A stretch of 42,213 nucleotides of DNA from an uncultured Pelagibacteraceae bacterium (GCA_902572695.1 CACGGZ010000004.1:1-42213), one strand, 5' to 3'; shown: positions 20,043 through 28,970, counted from the stretch's first letter. Notes: generated by a model not told the origin, from the sequence alone. Translations and numbers: made by a program.

Positions 20043-21340
20043 TCAAACCCAAAGAACTAAAATTTGTAAATTCTCTTAAGAATAAACCTATAATTATTTG
20101 GGGCGCAAGGATGACAGGTCTAGGTTTACTCAGATTTTCAAAAAAACATAATCTAAAATTAGTTGGATATGTTGACGGAGATCCATCTTTAACTGACAAG
20201 ATGATAGGAGAACATCAAATAAAATTACCTAGTGAAATAAAAAATTTGAAAAAAGAATATCCAGAAGCTGTTGTTGTTGTCGCTGCTGCACTCAAAGAAG
20301 ACGAAATAATAACGTCCATAAAAAAAATGGGCATAGAGGAAAAAAATATTATTAATTATAGCGAATTTAGTGAATGTTTTTTTACTATTGATATAGTTGG
20401 TCAATGTAGTCTTAAATGTCCCTCTTGCGCCCAAAGTTTGGCAGAGATCAAAAATCCTATGGGAACTATGAAGCTTGAGGATTTTAAAAAGGTAATCGCT
20501 AAAATTAAAAATGAAGTAGATCTTGTAACTCATGTAGCTCTTTATAGTTGGGGTGAACCTTTGTTACATAAAGACCTTCATTTGATAATAGATCACCTAC
20601 ACAAAGAGGGAATAGCGGCAGCAGTGTCTTCACACTTATCTATTCCATCTGAGTCACAAATACAGAATTTAATTAAGGCCGCACCCGAGTATTTAAAAAT
20701 TTCTACATCTGGTTTCTATCCAGACGCTTATAACTCAACGCACACGGGTGGAAATGTAAATTTAGTAAAATCTAATATGTATAAAATTAAGTACTTAATG
20801 GAGAGATACAATTCAAAAATTTACGTAGATGTAAATTATCATTTGTACAAAAATAACGTTGGCGAAGATTTAGAAATGATGGAGAAGCTCTGTGATGAAC
20901 TAGGTTTTGGTCTATCAACAACTTATCCAGTGGTTTTTCCAGTTGAAAGATGTATGGATTATTTAGAAGGAAAGAAAAATGGCAAAGATCTATCTGAATT
21001 ATCCAAACTTCTACTAGTAAATATAGACGAAGGTTTGGAAATAACTAAAAATTACCGAAATCAACCTTGTAGATACTTAACTAATCAAATAAATATTAAT
21101 TGGGATAGAAGCGTCCCACTTTGTTGTGTTACTTTTGACAGACAAAAAAACTCATCAATTATTTCAAAAGATTTTTTAAAAGAGTCACTTAAATCGCTTG
21201 ATGAAAAAAAAAGGGATCATTCTCTTTGCTCAAAGTGTACAAAATTAGGAATACCTCCATATCAACTCGGTGTGAATCTTAAAGGTTGGGATGAAAAAGC
21301 AAAAGAAAATAGTGAAATTTTTGCTAAAAAACTTCGATAA
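20027..21340 (+). CDS. Radical SAM/SPASM protein with N-terminal Rossmann-like domain
   Basis: A 437-aa fusion. Residues 20-110 form a small alpha/beta domain (IIIWGARMTGLGLL, then VGYVDGDPSLTDK and a conserved Pro-Ser-Glu-Ile) that resembles the C-terminal domain of the methyltransferase encoded at 16893. A radical SAM core follows with CSLKCPSC (Cys127, 131, 134) and YSWGEPLLHKDL. C-terminal CCVTF and CSKCTK provide SPASM-type cysteines. Length beyond a plain radical SAM protein is explained by the fusion. The start lies inside the preceding epimerase gene. It may present a keto-sugar nucleotide to the radical site; this is inference from the shared domain. Confidence 0.78.
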   Translation: MDKKLIKPKELKFVNSLKNKPIIIWGARMTGLGLLRFSKKHNLKLVGYVDGDPSLTDKMIGEHQIKLPSEIKNLKKEYPEAVVVVAAALKEDEIITSIKKMGIEEKNIINYSEFSECFFTIDIVGQCSLKCPSCAQSLAEIKNPMGTMKLEDFKKVIAKIKNEVDLVTHVALYSWGEPLLHKDLHLIIDHLHKEGIAAAVSSHLSIPSESQIQNLIKAAPEYLKISTSGFYPDAYNSTHTGGNVNLVKSNMYKIKYLMERYNSKIYVDVNYHLYKNNVGEDLEMMEKLCDELGFGLSTTYPVVFPVERCMDYLEGKKNGKDLSELSKLLLVNIDEGLEITKNYRNQPCRYLTNQININWDRSVPLCCVTFDRQKNSSIISKDFLKESLKSLDEKKRDHSLCSKCTKLGIPPYQLGVNLKGWDEKAKENSEIFAKKLR

Positions 21341-21378
21341 AAAAATTTTCACTAGGACAAAATTTATTTAGTAAGTTC

Positions 21379-23163
21379 ATGAGTCAAATAAAATATAGCG
21401 ATTATTTTTGTAAATCATTAAAGGAAATTGGTTACACTCATTGCTTTTTATTACAAGGCGGTTCTATAATGCATTTAGTTAATAGTGCATCAAAATATTT
21501 TAAAGTAATTCCTTTTTTACATGAGCACTGTGCAACTATTGCATCAGAATATTTTAATAAGGCAAATAAAGGAAAAAAAAATAAATCTTGGGTATTAGTT
21601 GCAGCAGGTCCTGGCTTGACAAATTCAATTTCTGCCATCTCCGGAGCTTTTTTAGAGTCACGTGAGCTTTTGGTTGTAAGTGGACAAAGTAAAACATCTG
21701 ATTTAAGACTTCATAATAAAAACAATATTAGACAAACGGGAATTCAACAAAATGATGGTGTCGGTATTGCCAAAAAAATTACTAAATTTTCAAAAACGTT
21801 TTACACCCCAGAAAAATTTGAGAATATAAACAAATATGTTTCATTATCATTTTCGGGACGTAATGGACCAGTGTTATTTGAAGTTCCTATTGATATTCAA
21901 GGTAAATTTGTAAAACGTTTTAAAGCTAAAAAAATAAAAAGTATAAATACAAAAAAAATTATATCCACTAAAAAAAAATCAAAAATTTTAAAACTAATAA
22001 AAAAATCAAAAAAAATCTCTATATTGCTAGGAGGGGGAATTGAAAAAGAAGGCTTTTCAAAAATAAAAAAAAAACTTTTAAACACCAATCTAGCTTTATT
22101 TACAACGTGGAATGGAGCTGATTTACTGGCTGAAAATGATAAAAATAATTTTGGGAGACCAAATACTTGGGGTCAAAGATACGCAAATATTTTACTACAA
22201 AACTCAGACTTATTGATTTCGATCGGGTCAAGTCTGGGTATTCAGCAAACTGGTTTTAATTATCAGTCTTTCGTGAAAAGGGGAAAAATAATTAATGTGG
22301 ATATTGATAAAAACCAATTAAATAAATCGTTTCCCAATTCAGAAATTAAAATTGAATGTGATGCATTAGATTTTTTAAATTATTTAATCAAAATTATAGA
22401 CGCTAAAACTAAAAATAGAAATAAATTATGGATTCAAAAATGTAAAGTTATAAAAAAACTTCTACCGACTAATGAAAAATACAATAATTATACTGGAAAA
22501 AAATTTATTTCTCCTTACGATTTTTATATCAAAATATCAAAAATTCTTGGAGATAACGATAACATTTGCCCTTGTTCAAGTGGAGGAGCAGAAACTACTT
22601 TTTTTCAAAGCTTTAAGTTTAAAAAAAATCAAACCTGTATAAATAACAAAGCGCTAGCATCCATGGGATACGGTTTAGCTGGTGCTATTGGTTTGGCATT
22701 ATCTAATCAAAAAAAAAGAACATGCTTATTTGAGGGAGATGGTGGGTTCACACAAAATTTGCAAGAAATTGGTATAGCTAAAAAAAATAATCTTAACCTA
22801 AAAATATTTATCTTTTTTGACAATGGTTATGCATCTATTAGATTAACACAAAAAAATTATTTCAAAGGAAAATATATAGGCTGTGATTTTAAAACTGGTT
22901 TAATGTTTCCAAATTGGAAAAATTTTTTTAAATCTTACGGTATAGAAACTTTTGTTTTGCCTAAAAATTTTCATAATAATAAAAAATTTTTAAAATTTTT
23001 TAATGACAAAAAACTACGTGTATTTATAGTTCCTATTGACCCTGAACAAACCTATTTTCCAAAAATTTCAAGCAAAATATTAAAATCTGGCACATTGTCA
23101 TCAGACTCTATTGATAATATGACTCCAAAAATTAATATTAATTTTGAAAAAATTTTAAACTGA
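21379..23163 (+). CDS. Thiamine diphosphate-dependent enzyme, acetolactate synthase-like
   Basis: A 594-aa ThDP enzyme with the three-domain layout of acetohydroxyacid synthase: N-terminal PYR domain with catalytic Glu49 in LHEHCATIASE, central domain (LLGGGIEKEGF), and C-terminal PP domain with GDGG...DN as the Mg/ThDP motif. It is not the housekeeping enzyme: ilvB is at 31335 and this protein lacks an ilvH partner. In Yersinia, the related YerE adds an acetyl-derived two-carbon unit to CDP-4-keto-3,6-dideoxyglucose to make a branched sugar. An analogous carboligation fits rfbG upstream. The next gene, an aldolase-like protein, follows within 13 bases, suggesting the two act in one step. Confidence 0.8.
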   Translation: MSQIKYSDYFCKSLKEIGYTHCFLLQGGSIMHLVNSASKYFKVIPFLHEHCATIASEYFNKANKGKKNKSWVLVAAGPGLTNSISAISGAFLESRELLVVSGQSKTSDLRLHNKNNIRQTGIQQNDGVGIAKKITKFSKTFYTPEKFENINKYVSLSFSGRNGPVLFEVPIDIQGKFVKRFKAKKIKSINTKKIISTKKKSKILKLIKKSKKISILLGGGIEKEGFSKIKKKLLNTNLALFTTWNGADLLAENDKNNFGRPNTWGQRYANILLQNSDLLISIGSSLGIQQTGFNYQSFVKRGKIINVDIDKNQLNKSFPNSEIKIECDALDFLNYLIKIIDAKTKNRNKLWIQKCKVIKKLLPTNEKYNNYTGKKFISPYDFYIKISKILGDNDNICPCSSGGAETTFFQSFKFKKNQTCINNKALASMGYGLAGAIGLALSNQKKRTCLFEGDGGFTQNLQEIGIAKKNNLNLKIFIFFDNGYASIRLTQKNYFKGKYIGCDFKTGLMFPNWKNFFKSYGIETFVLPKNFHNNKKFLKFFNDKKLRVFIVPIDPEQTYFPKISSKILKSGTLSSDSIDNMTPKININFEKILN

Positions 23164-23176
23164 AGTAAGATAAATT

Positions 23177-23977
23177 ATGAATTTACTCGAGAAAGATATG
23201 CTCACTGTTTTAAAATCTCTTAGAGATGATTTTGGTGTCATAGGTATTAAAGCTGAGTTTGAGGCGGAAGGTACAAGATTAGACGAGTTACTAAGGTTAG
23301 TAGAAATTGTAAGAAAATTAAATTTAAAATTAGGTATCAAAATCGGTGGCTGCGAGGCAATGAAAGATTTAATGGAATGCAAGCAGTTTGGTACTGATTA
23401 CATCATCGCGCCCATGGTTGAGACTGATTATGCTTTAAAAAAATTCATAGAAGCCAAAAACAAAATCTACGATAAAGAAGAGAGAAAAAATACAGAATTT
23501 TTAATAAATGTAGAAACTGTTACTACAAAAAATAATTTAGACAAGATAGTAAAAACAAATAATACCTATAAAAAAGACGAAAATATAAATGGTTGGGTTT
23601 TTGGAAGAGTTGATTACACTTTATCACAAGGTCTAAATAGAGAGGACATTAATAACAGCGATCAGATTACAAACTCAATACTTGATGTAGCAAAAAAAGC
23701 AAAAGAAAATAATTTGAATTTAGTTGTTGGTGGAGCTATCTCAGTAGATGCATTATCGATTTTAAAAAAAATTGAAAAAATTAAGCTTAATAGATTTGAA
23801 ACGAGAAAAGTAATTTTTTCCTCAGAAGCACTTAAAATTGGAAATCTAAAAGAGGGCATGTTGAAAGCAGTAAACTTCGAACTACTGTGGCTTAAAAATA
23901 AAAAAAATTATTATGGCTCAATATTTCAAGAAGATGATAAGAGAATAGATATGCTCTCTAAAAGGTGGAAGGTTTAG
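23177..23977 (+). CDS. HpcH/HpaI aldolase/citrate lyase-like TIM-barrel protein
   Basis: A 266-aa protein with the pattern of HpcH/HpaI-type metal-dependent aldolases. IGIKAEFEAEGTR, KLGIKIGGCEA, YIIAPMVETDYALKKFI and LINVETVTT correspond to successive barrel strands, with Glu residues in place to bind a divalent metal. Members cleave or form C-C bonds using pyruvate or acetaldehyde-like units. The close coupling to the ThDP enzyme suggests it supplies or processes a 2-oxoacid for it. Similarity is moderate and the residues that would fix the substrate are not clear, so the activity may differ from true aldolases. Confidence 0.65.
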   Translation: MNLLEKDMLTVLKSLRDDFGVIGIKAEFEAEGTRLDELLRLVEIVRKLNLKLGIKIGGCEAMKDLMECKQFGTDYIIAPMVETDYALKKFIEAKNKIYDKEERKNTEFLINVETVTTKNNLDKIVKTNNTYKKDENINGWVFGRVDYTLSQGLNREDINNSDQITNSILDVAKKAKENNLNLVVGGAISVDALSILKKIEKIKLNRFETRKVIFSSEALKIGNLKEGMLKAVNFELLWLKNKKNYYGSIFQEDDKRIDMLSKRWKV

Positions 23978-23993
23978 TCTATAATAATAAATT

Positions 23994-24920
23994 ATGAAAA
24001 AAATTAGTATTGTAACACCTACTTTTAACGAGGAAGATAATATAGAGAAGCTATCTAAGTGTATCTCGGATGAGATGGAAAAACACAATTATGATTATGA
24101 ACATATAATTATTGATAACTCATCTGAAGACAAAACAATTCCAATTATAAAAAAAATTGCTGAAAAAGATAAAAAAGTAAAAATTATAATTAATGCCAGA
24201 AATTTTGGTCACGTGAGATCGCCTTTTCATGGAATACTCCAATCAAGCGGTGATGCAACAATTTTGTTAAATTCTGACTTTCAAGAACCACCTGAACTGA
24301 TATCCGATTATATAAAAGAGTGGGAAAAAGGTTTTAAAATAGTTCTTGGACAAAGGTCTGCCTCAGATACTAATCCTATGACTGATTTAGGAAGATCTTT
24401 TTTCTATAAATTTATAAAAAAAATCTCAGAGGTTCCTCTTATGGAAAGAACCTCAGGTACAGGATTATTTGATAAAGAAATAATTAACCAATTAAAAAAA
24501 ATTAGTGATCCTTATCCATATTTTAGAGGATTATTATCGGAAATATCTAGCGACATAAAACTGGTAAAATTTCATCAATCAAAGCGCAAGGGTGGAAAAA
24601 CTAAAAATAACTTTTATACTTTATACGATACTGCCGTGTTAGGTATTATTAAACACTCTAAAGTACCTCTTAGATTAATTACATTTATTGGTTTTTTTGC
24701 AAGTATAGTTAGTATATTGATAGCTATAACTTTTTTATTTTATAAGCTACTTTTTTGGGAGTCGTTTGAAGTTGGTATTGCTCCTTTAATCATAGGACTA
24801 TTTAGTGTGGCTTCAATTCAAATATTTTTATTAGGATTTATTGGGGAATATGTCATGCAAATTCTTACTCATTCTAGAAATTTACCTCTCGTGGTTGAAA
24901 AAGAGAGAATTAATTTTTAA
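23994..24920 (+). CDS. Family 2 glycosyltransferase, GtrB/DPM1-like, with two C-terminal TM helices
   Basis: A GT-A fold enzyme that probably moves a sugar to undecaprenyl phosphate at the inner membrane. The N-terminus SIVTPTFNEEDNIEKL and the NSDFQEPPEL metal-binding segment (DxD-like) are typical of GtrB/ArnC-type proteins. Two hydrophobic helices near the C-terminus (FIGFFASIVSILIAITFLFY and PLIIGLFSVASIQIFLLGFI) anchor it. Length of 308 aa is normal. It is the last gene of the island operon and the only clear glycosyltransferase here. No Wzx, Wzy or ABC glycan exporter is seen, which fits a lipid-linked sugar used to modify an existing glycan. Confidence 0.87.
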   Translation: MKKISIVTPTFNEEDNIEKLSKCISDEMEKHNYDYEHIIIDNSSEDKTIPIIKKIAEKDKKVKIIINARNFGHVRSPFHGILQSSGDATILLNSDFQEPPELISDYIKEWEKGFKIVLGQRSASDTNPMTDLGRSFFYKFIKKISEVPLMERTSGTGLFDKEIINQLKKISDPYPYFRGLLSEISSDIKLVKFHQSKRKGGKTKNNFYTLYDTAVLGIIKHSKVPLRLITFIGFFASIVSILIAITFLFYKLLFWESFEVGIAPLIIGLFSVASIQIFLLGFIGEYVMQILTHSRNLPLVVEKERINF

Positions 24921-24967
24921 ATTGAAAAACTAAAAAATTAATATAAAAAATTTAAAATAAACCTAAT

Positions 24968-25915
24968 ATGAAATTAACTTCAGAGCAAAAAAAAGAAATT
25001 TTAGATCAGCAATCTCAAAAAAATACGACTAAAAGAGTAACCTCTCCAGCTTTAGAACATATTCTTTATGAGGCTATTCCTGTTCTTGACCATGGTTTTG
25101 TAAGAGTTGTTGATTATATGGGTGATGATACATCAATAGTTCAATCTGCAAGAGTTTCATACGGCAAGGGTACAAAAAAAGTTTCTACAGATGCTGGTTT
25201 AATAAAATATTTAATGAGACATAGACACAGCACCCCTTTTGAAATGTGTGAAATAAAATATCACGTCAAACTTCCAATTTTTATTGCACGACAATGGATC
25301 AGACATAGAACAGCAAATGTTAATGAATATTCAGCCAGATATTCTATTTTAGATAAAGAATTTTATATTCCATCGAGGGAAAACCTTGCGGCTCAATCGC
25401 AGAGTAACAGACAAGGAAGAGGAAGTTTAATAAATGGAACTCAAGCTGATGAAATTTTGACTTTATTAAGAGAAGATGCTGAAAGAAATTACAAAAATTA
25501 TGAAAAAATGTTAAACGAAACTTATGATGGGGAAACTATAGATACTCAAAAACAAGGGCTTGCCAGAGAACTTGCCAGAATGAATTTAACTCTTAATTCT
25601 TATACTCAGTGGTATTGGAAAACCGATTTGCTAAATCTACTAAATTTTTTATCTCTCAGAGCTGACAGCCATGCCCAATATGAGATAAGAGCATATGCAA
25701 ATGTTATGATCGATACTCTAAAAAAATGGGTTCCGACAACATACGAAGCGTTTATGGATTACAGAGTTGGTGGAATGGAACTTTCATCAAAGGGAAAAAT
25801 AGTTATTTCAAAAATGATCAAAGGAGAAACTTGTGATCATGAGGGCTCAGGTTTATCTAAAAGAGAGTGGAATGAGCTTATGACCTCTTTTGGTTTTGAA
25901 AATAAAATTGTTTAA
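24968..25915 (+). CDS. thyX: Flavin-dependent thymidylate synthase ThyX
   Basis: ThyX makes dTMP from dUMP using FAD, NADPH and methylenetetrahydrofolate. The diagnostic ThyX motif is present as [13 protein letters not shown] near residue 110, with further conserved [18 protein letters not shown] before it. Length of 315 aa is longer than the roughly 220-250 aa of many ThyX, with an N-terminal extension, as in other alphaproteobacteria. It marks the return to core genes after the glycan island. It lies 47 bases from the glycosyltransferase and converges with mrp across a 9-base gap. Confidence 0.95.
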   Translation: MKLTSEQKKEILDQQSQKNTTKRVTSPALEHILYEAIPVLDHGFVRVVDYMGDDTSIVQSARVSYGKGTKKVSTDAGLIKYLMRHRHSTPFEMCEIKYHVKLPIFIARQWIRHRTANVNEYSARYSILDKEFYIPSRENLAAQSQSNRQGRGSLINGTQADEILTLLREDAERNYKNYEKMLNETYDGETIDTQKQGLARELARMNLTLNSYTQWYWKTDLLNLLNFLSLRADSHAQYEIRAYANVMIDTLKKWVPTTYEAFMDYRVGGMELSSKGKIVISKMIKGETCDHEGSGLSKREWNELMTSFGFENKIV

Positions 25916-25924
25916 AATTTAAAA

Positions 25925-26716
25925 TTAATTAAAAAAATCAATAATCTTTTTTGCTATTTCTTTAAATTCCTTTGATATTTCGTGTTCGGGATTTTTAAAA
26001 GAAAGTGGCTCACCAGAATCTGCCGATATTCTTAAATCTGTGCTCAGAGGTAAGTTGCCTAAAACTTTTTTGTTAAATTCTTTAGCCGTTTTTTCAACTC
26101 CACCTTCTCCAAAAATATAATACTTTTTTCCATCATCACCTTTAAAAAAACTCATGTTATTAATTAGGCCTAAGATTTTGATACCTGTTTTTTCAAACAT
26201 TTGAATTCCTCTCTTAACATCCAATAATGCAATATCTTGGGGCGTAGATACTATTATTGCACCATCTACTTTTATATCCTGTGCAAATGTTAATTGAGTG
26301 TCACCAGTTCCAGGCGGCATATCAATAACTAAAAAATCTAAATTTTTCCAAGAAACTTTTTCAGTCAAAGTTTTAATAGCGCTAATTACCATTGGTCCTC
26401 TCCAAATCATCGGAGCTGTCTCGTCAACTAAAAGACCTATAGACATAACTTGAGTGTTATATTTTTCTAGAGGAACAATTTTTTTTTGGTCCTCGGTTTT
26501 TGGTTTATCTTTTAAATTTAACATTTTTGGAAGTGAAGGCCCAAATACATCTGCATCTAAAATACCAACTTTAGATCCTAATTTTTGAAGGGCAAAAGCT
26601 ATGTTAACTGCAACTGTGGACTTTCCCACACCTCCTTTTGCACTAGAGACAATTAAGGTATTTTTTACTCCAGGAATAGGTTTATTTGTAAATTTTTTTG
26701 TTATTTTTTCACTCAT
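25925..26716 (-). CDS. mrp: Mrp/ApbC-type P-loop ATPase, Fe-S carrier family, lacking CxxC
   Basis: A MinD-like ATPase of 263 aa. The deviant Walker A SSAKGGVGKST (residues 24-34) and DADVFGPSLPKML, plus IDMPPGTGDTQL, are typical of Mrp/ApbC/Ind1 proteins that carry and deliver 4Fe-4S clusters. The N-terminal DUF59 domain found in many alphaproteobacterial homologues is absent. The position following NNMS, where most members have the cluster-binding CxxC, reads FFKGDDGKKYYIFG with no cysteine. Whether it still carries a cluster is doubtful. It diverges from hflK. Confidence 0.9.
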   Translation of the reverse strand: MSEKITKKFTNKPIPGVKNTLIVSSAKGGVGKSTVAVNIAFALQKLGSKVGILDADVFGPSLPKMLNLKDKPKTEDQKKIVPLEKYNTQVMSIGLLVDETAPMIWRGPMVISAIKTLTEKVSWKNLDFLVIDMPPGTGDTQLTFAQDIKVDGAIIVSTPQDIALLDVKRGIQMFEKTGIKILGLINNMSFFKGDDGKKYYIFGEGGVEKTAKEFNKKVLGNLPLSTDLRISADSGEPLSFKNPEHEISKEFKEIAKKIIDFFN

Positions 26717-26754
26717 ATGTTATCTAGATGGTCATTATTACGCTCTAACTTAAC

Positions 26755-26784
26755 TTGTTTTTGAACAAAAAGTCACTATATAAA
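26755..26784 (+). promoter_or_regulatory. Candidate hflK promoter
   Basis: TTGTTT (26755-26760) and TATAAA (26779-26784) are separated by 18 bases. Only five bases separate the -10 box from the hflK ATG, so transcription would begin at or next to the start codon. No ribosome site is visible. Confidence 0.4.
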
Positions 26785-26789
26785 GTGTC

Positions 26790-27902
26790 ATGGGAATCAA
26801 AGATTATATTTTAAAAAATCAATCACCTTGGGGATCAAGTCCTTCAGGCGGAAGGAATGGTTCTGGCACAGGTTCTGGCTCAAGAAGAGAACCACCAAGT
26901 TTAGATGATTTAATAAGCAATTTACAAAAATTAATAAACAAATTTTTACCAGGTGGAAAATCTGGAGGCGGAAAACCTATAATTCTTGGACTAGTGATTT
27001 TACTTGTAATTTGGGTTTTGAGTGGTTTGTATAGAGTGTTACCTGACGAGCAAGGAGTAGTTTTAAGATTTGGAAAATTTGTGAATACAACTCAACCAGG
27101 ATTAAATTATCATATTCCTTTTCCAGTTGAGAGAGTGTTAAAACCAAAAGTCACTAAGGTTAATAGAATTGATGTTGGATTTAGAGGAGCTAGCGACTCA
27201 GGAAGATCTTCAGGTATTGGAGAAGTGCCAGAGGAGAGTTTAATGTTAACTGGAGATGAAAATATTGTTGACATAAACTATTCCGTTTTTTGGGTTATCA
27301 AAGATGCAGGAAAGTTTTTATTTAATATTCAAAGCCCAATAGAGACAGTGAAGGCTACATCTGAAACAGCAATGAGAGAAGTAATTGCTAAAAGCGAGAT
27401 ACAATCTATTCTTACCGAAGGAAGGTCTAATATTGAAGTTGAGGTCCAAGAAATTACACAACGAATTTTGGACGAGTATGGATCAGGAATTCAAATTACA
27501 CAAGTACAAACTCAAAAAGCAGATCCCCCAAGTCAAGTAATAGACGCGTTTAGAGATGTTCAAGCGGCTAGAGCAGACAAAGAGCGATCTAAGAACGAGG
27601 CCGAAGCCTATGCTAATGATGTAATTCCTAGAGCTCGAGGTGATGCAGAAAAAATTTTACAAGAAGCCGAAGCATATAAGAAAGAAGTAGTGGCAACTGC
27701 TGAGGGTGAGGCTTCAAGATTCCTTGCAATATATTCAGAATACAAAAATGCTAAACAAGTGACTCAAGAAAGAATGTATTTAGAAACTATGGAAAAAGTC
27801 TTAGCTGATATTGACAAAGTAATTATAGACAAAAATTCTGGTCAAGGCGTAGTTCCTTATTTACCTTTACCAGAGCTTAAAAAACCAAGGGGAGGAAGTT
27901 AA
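26790..27902 (+). CDS. hflK: FtsH protease modulator HflK
   Basis: HflK with HflC forms the SPFH ring around FtsH in the inner membrane and controls its proteolysis. The N-terminal 60 residues are cytoplasmic and Gly/Ser-rich (SGGRNGSGTGSGS), followed by one TM helix (IILGLVILLVIWVLSGLYRV). Then comes the SPFH domain starting VLPDEQGVVLRFGKF and a long helical region with ADKERSKNEAEAYANDVIPRARG. Length of 370 aa is normal. hflC starts within the stop codon, so the partners are coupled, as in most proteobacteria. Confidence 0.96.
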   Translation: MGIKDYILKNQSPWGSSPSGGRNGSGTGSGSRREPPSLDDLISNLQKLINKFLPGGKSGGGKPIILGLVILLVIWVLSGLYRVLPDEQGVVLRFGKFVNTTQPGLNYHIPFPVERVLKPKVTKVNRIDVGFRGASDSGRSSGIGEVPEESLMLTGDENIVDINYSVFWVIKDAGKFLFNIQSPIETVKATSETAMREVIAKSEIQSILTEGRSNIEVEVQEITQRILDEYGSGIQITQVQTQKADPPSQVIDAFRDVQAARADKERSKNEAEAYANDVIPRARGDAEKILQEAEAYKKEVVATAEGEASRFLAIYSEYKNAKQVTQERMYLETMEKVLADIDKVIIDKNSGQGVVPYLPLPELKKPRGGS

Positions 27903-28774
27903 TGAAAGTATCTAAATTTTTTCTTCCATTAATAGTAGTGCTAGGTGTGGTAGCCTATCAATCAGTTTTTGTTGTTCAAGAAATCAACCAAGCTATTGTT
28001 TTACAATTTGGTGATCCAAAAAAGATTGTCACAAAGTCAGGTTTAAATTTTAAACTGCCATTCATACAAAACGTAGCGTTTCTTGATAAAAGAGTTCTAA
28101 ATTTAGACAATCCGCCAGAGGAAGTAATAGCAGCAGATCAAAAAAGGTTAATAGTTGATGCAATAGCAAGATTCAAGATTATCGATCCACTAAAATTTTA
28201 TATTTCAGTTGGTAATGAAAGAGTTGCAAGACAAAGATTAGCTACAATTATTAACTCAAGAATAAGAGGCGTACTTGGAAAACAAGAATTGGCAACTTTA
28301 CTTTCCAAAGATAGAGCAAAACAAATGTCAATCATTCAAAATGATGTAAATAATGAAGCACAAAATTTTGGTATAGAGATTGTTGATGTGAGAATTAAAA
28401 GAGCTGATTTACCCCAAGCAAATAGTGAAGCTATTTATGCAAGAATGCAAACAGAGAGGCAAAGAGAAGCAAAAGAATTCAGAGCGCAAGGTGCTGAAAT
28501 AGCCACAAGAATAAAATCTACTGCTGACAAAGAAGTTACTGTAATTTTAGCAAATGCGAAAAAAAAATCTGAAATTATGAAAGGTGAAGGAGACGGTCAA
28601 AGAAATGCAATTTTTGCCAGTGCATTTGGTCGAGATCCTAGTTTTTTCAGTTTTTATAGAGCGATGCAATCTTATGAAAAAGCCTTAATCGGAGGGGATA
28701 CTTCGCTAATTTTGTCACCGGATAGTGAGTTTTTTAAATTTTTCGGCAAAACAGGTTTAGTCAAAAAAAACTAA
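27902..28774 (+). CDS. hflC: FtsH protease modulator HflC
   Basis: This is the second subunit of the HflKC complex. It has a signal-anchor helix at the N-terminus (FFLPLIVVLGVVAYQSVFVV), the SPFH domain (NQAIVLQFGDPKKIVTKSGLNFKLPF) and a C-terminal coiled-coil with RMQTERQREAKEFRAQGAE, a family hallmark. Length of 290 aa matches. It overlaps hflK by one base and is followed by the DUF2065 gene and degP, grouping envelope quality-control functions. Confidence 0.96.
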   Translation: MKVSKFFLPLIVVLGVVAYQSVFVVQEINQAIVLQFGDPKKIVTKSGLNFKLPFIQNVAFLDKRVLNLDNPPEEVIAADQKRLIVDAIARFKIIDPLKFYISVGNERVARQRLATIINSRIRGVLGKQELATLLSKDRAKQMSIIQNDVNNEAQNFGIEIVDVRIKRADLPQANSEAIYARMQTERQREAKEFRAQGAEIATRIKSTADKEVTVILANAKKKSEIMKGEGDGQRNAIFASAFGRDPSFFSFYRAMQSYEKALIGGDTSLILSPDSEFFKFFGKTGLVKKN

Positions 28775-28784
28775 CAATCAATTC

Positions 28785-28970
28785 ATGACGGATTTAATAA
28801 CAGCTTTAGGTTTATTGCTGTTTCTAGAAGGTTTGTTAGTTGCCATGTTTCCGTCAAGAATAAAAAATATGCTCAAAAGTATTGAAAAAATACCTAATAA
28901 TAAATTGCGCATATCTGGGACTTTTTTTTTAATTATGGGATTTTTAATTGTTTGGTATATAAGAAATTAA
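28785..28970 (+). CDS. DUF2065 family small membrane protein (YjeT-like)
   Basis: A 61-aa protein with two TM helices (LITALGLLLFLEGLLVAMF and LRISGTFFLIMGFLIVWYI) linked by a short basic loop with PSRIK. This is the DUF2065 pattern, and members often sit beside hflC as here. Its role is not established; it may be an accessory of the HflKC-FtsH system. It lies 10 bases after hflC, and its stop codon directly abuts the degP start. Confidence 0.85.
   Translation: MTDLITALGLLLFLEGLLVAMFPSRIKNMLKSIEKIPNNKLRISGTFFLIMGFLIVWYIRN

Noticed and set aside
24921-24967. A promoter for thyX (TTGAAA with TATAAA)
   Set aside because: The spacing is 14 bases, too short for a standard sigma-70 site.
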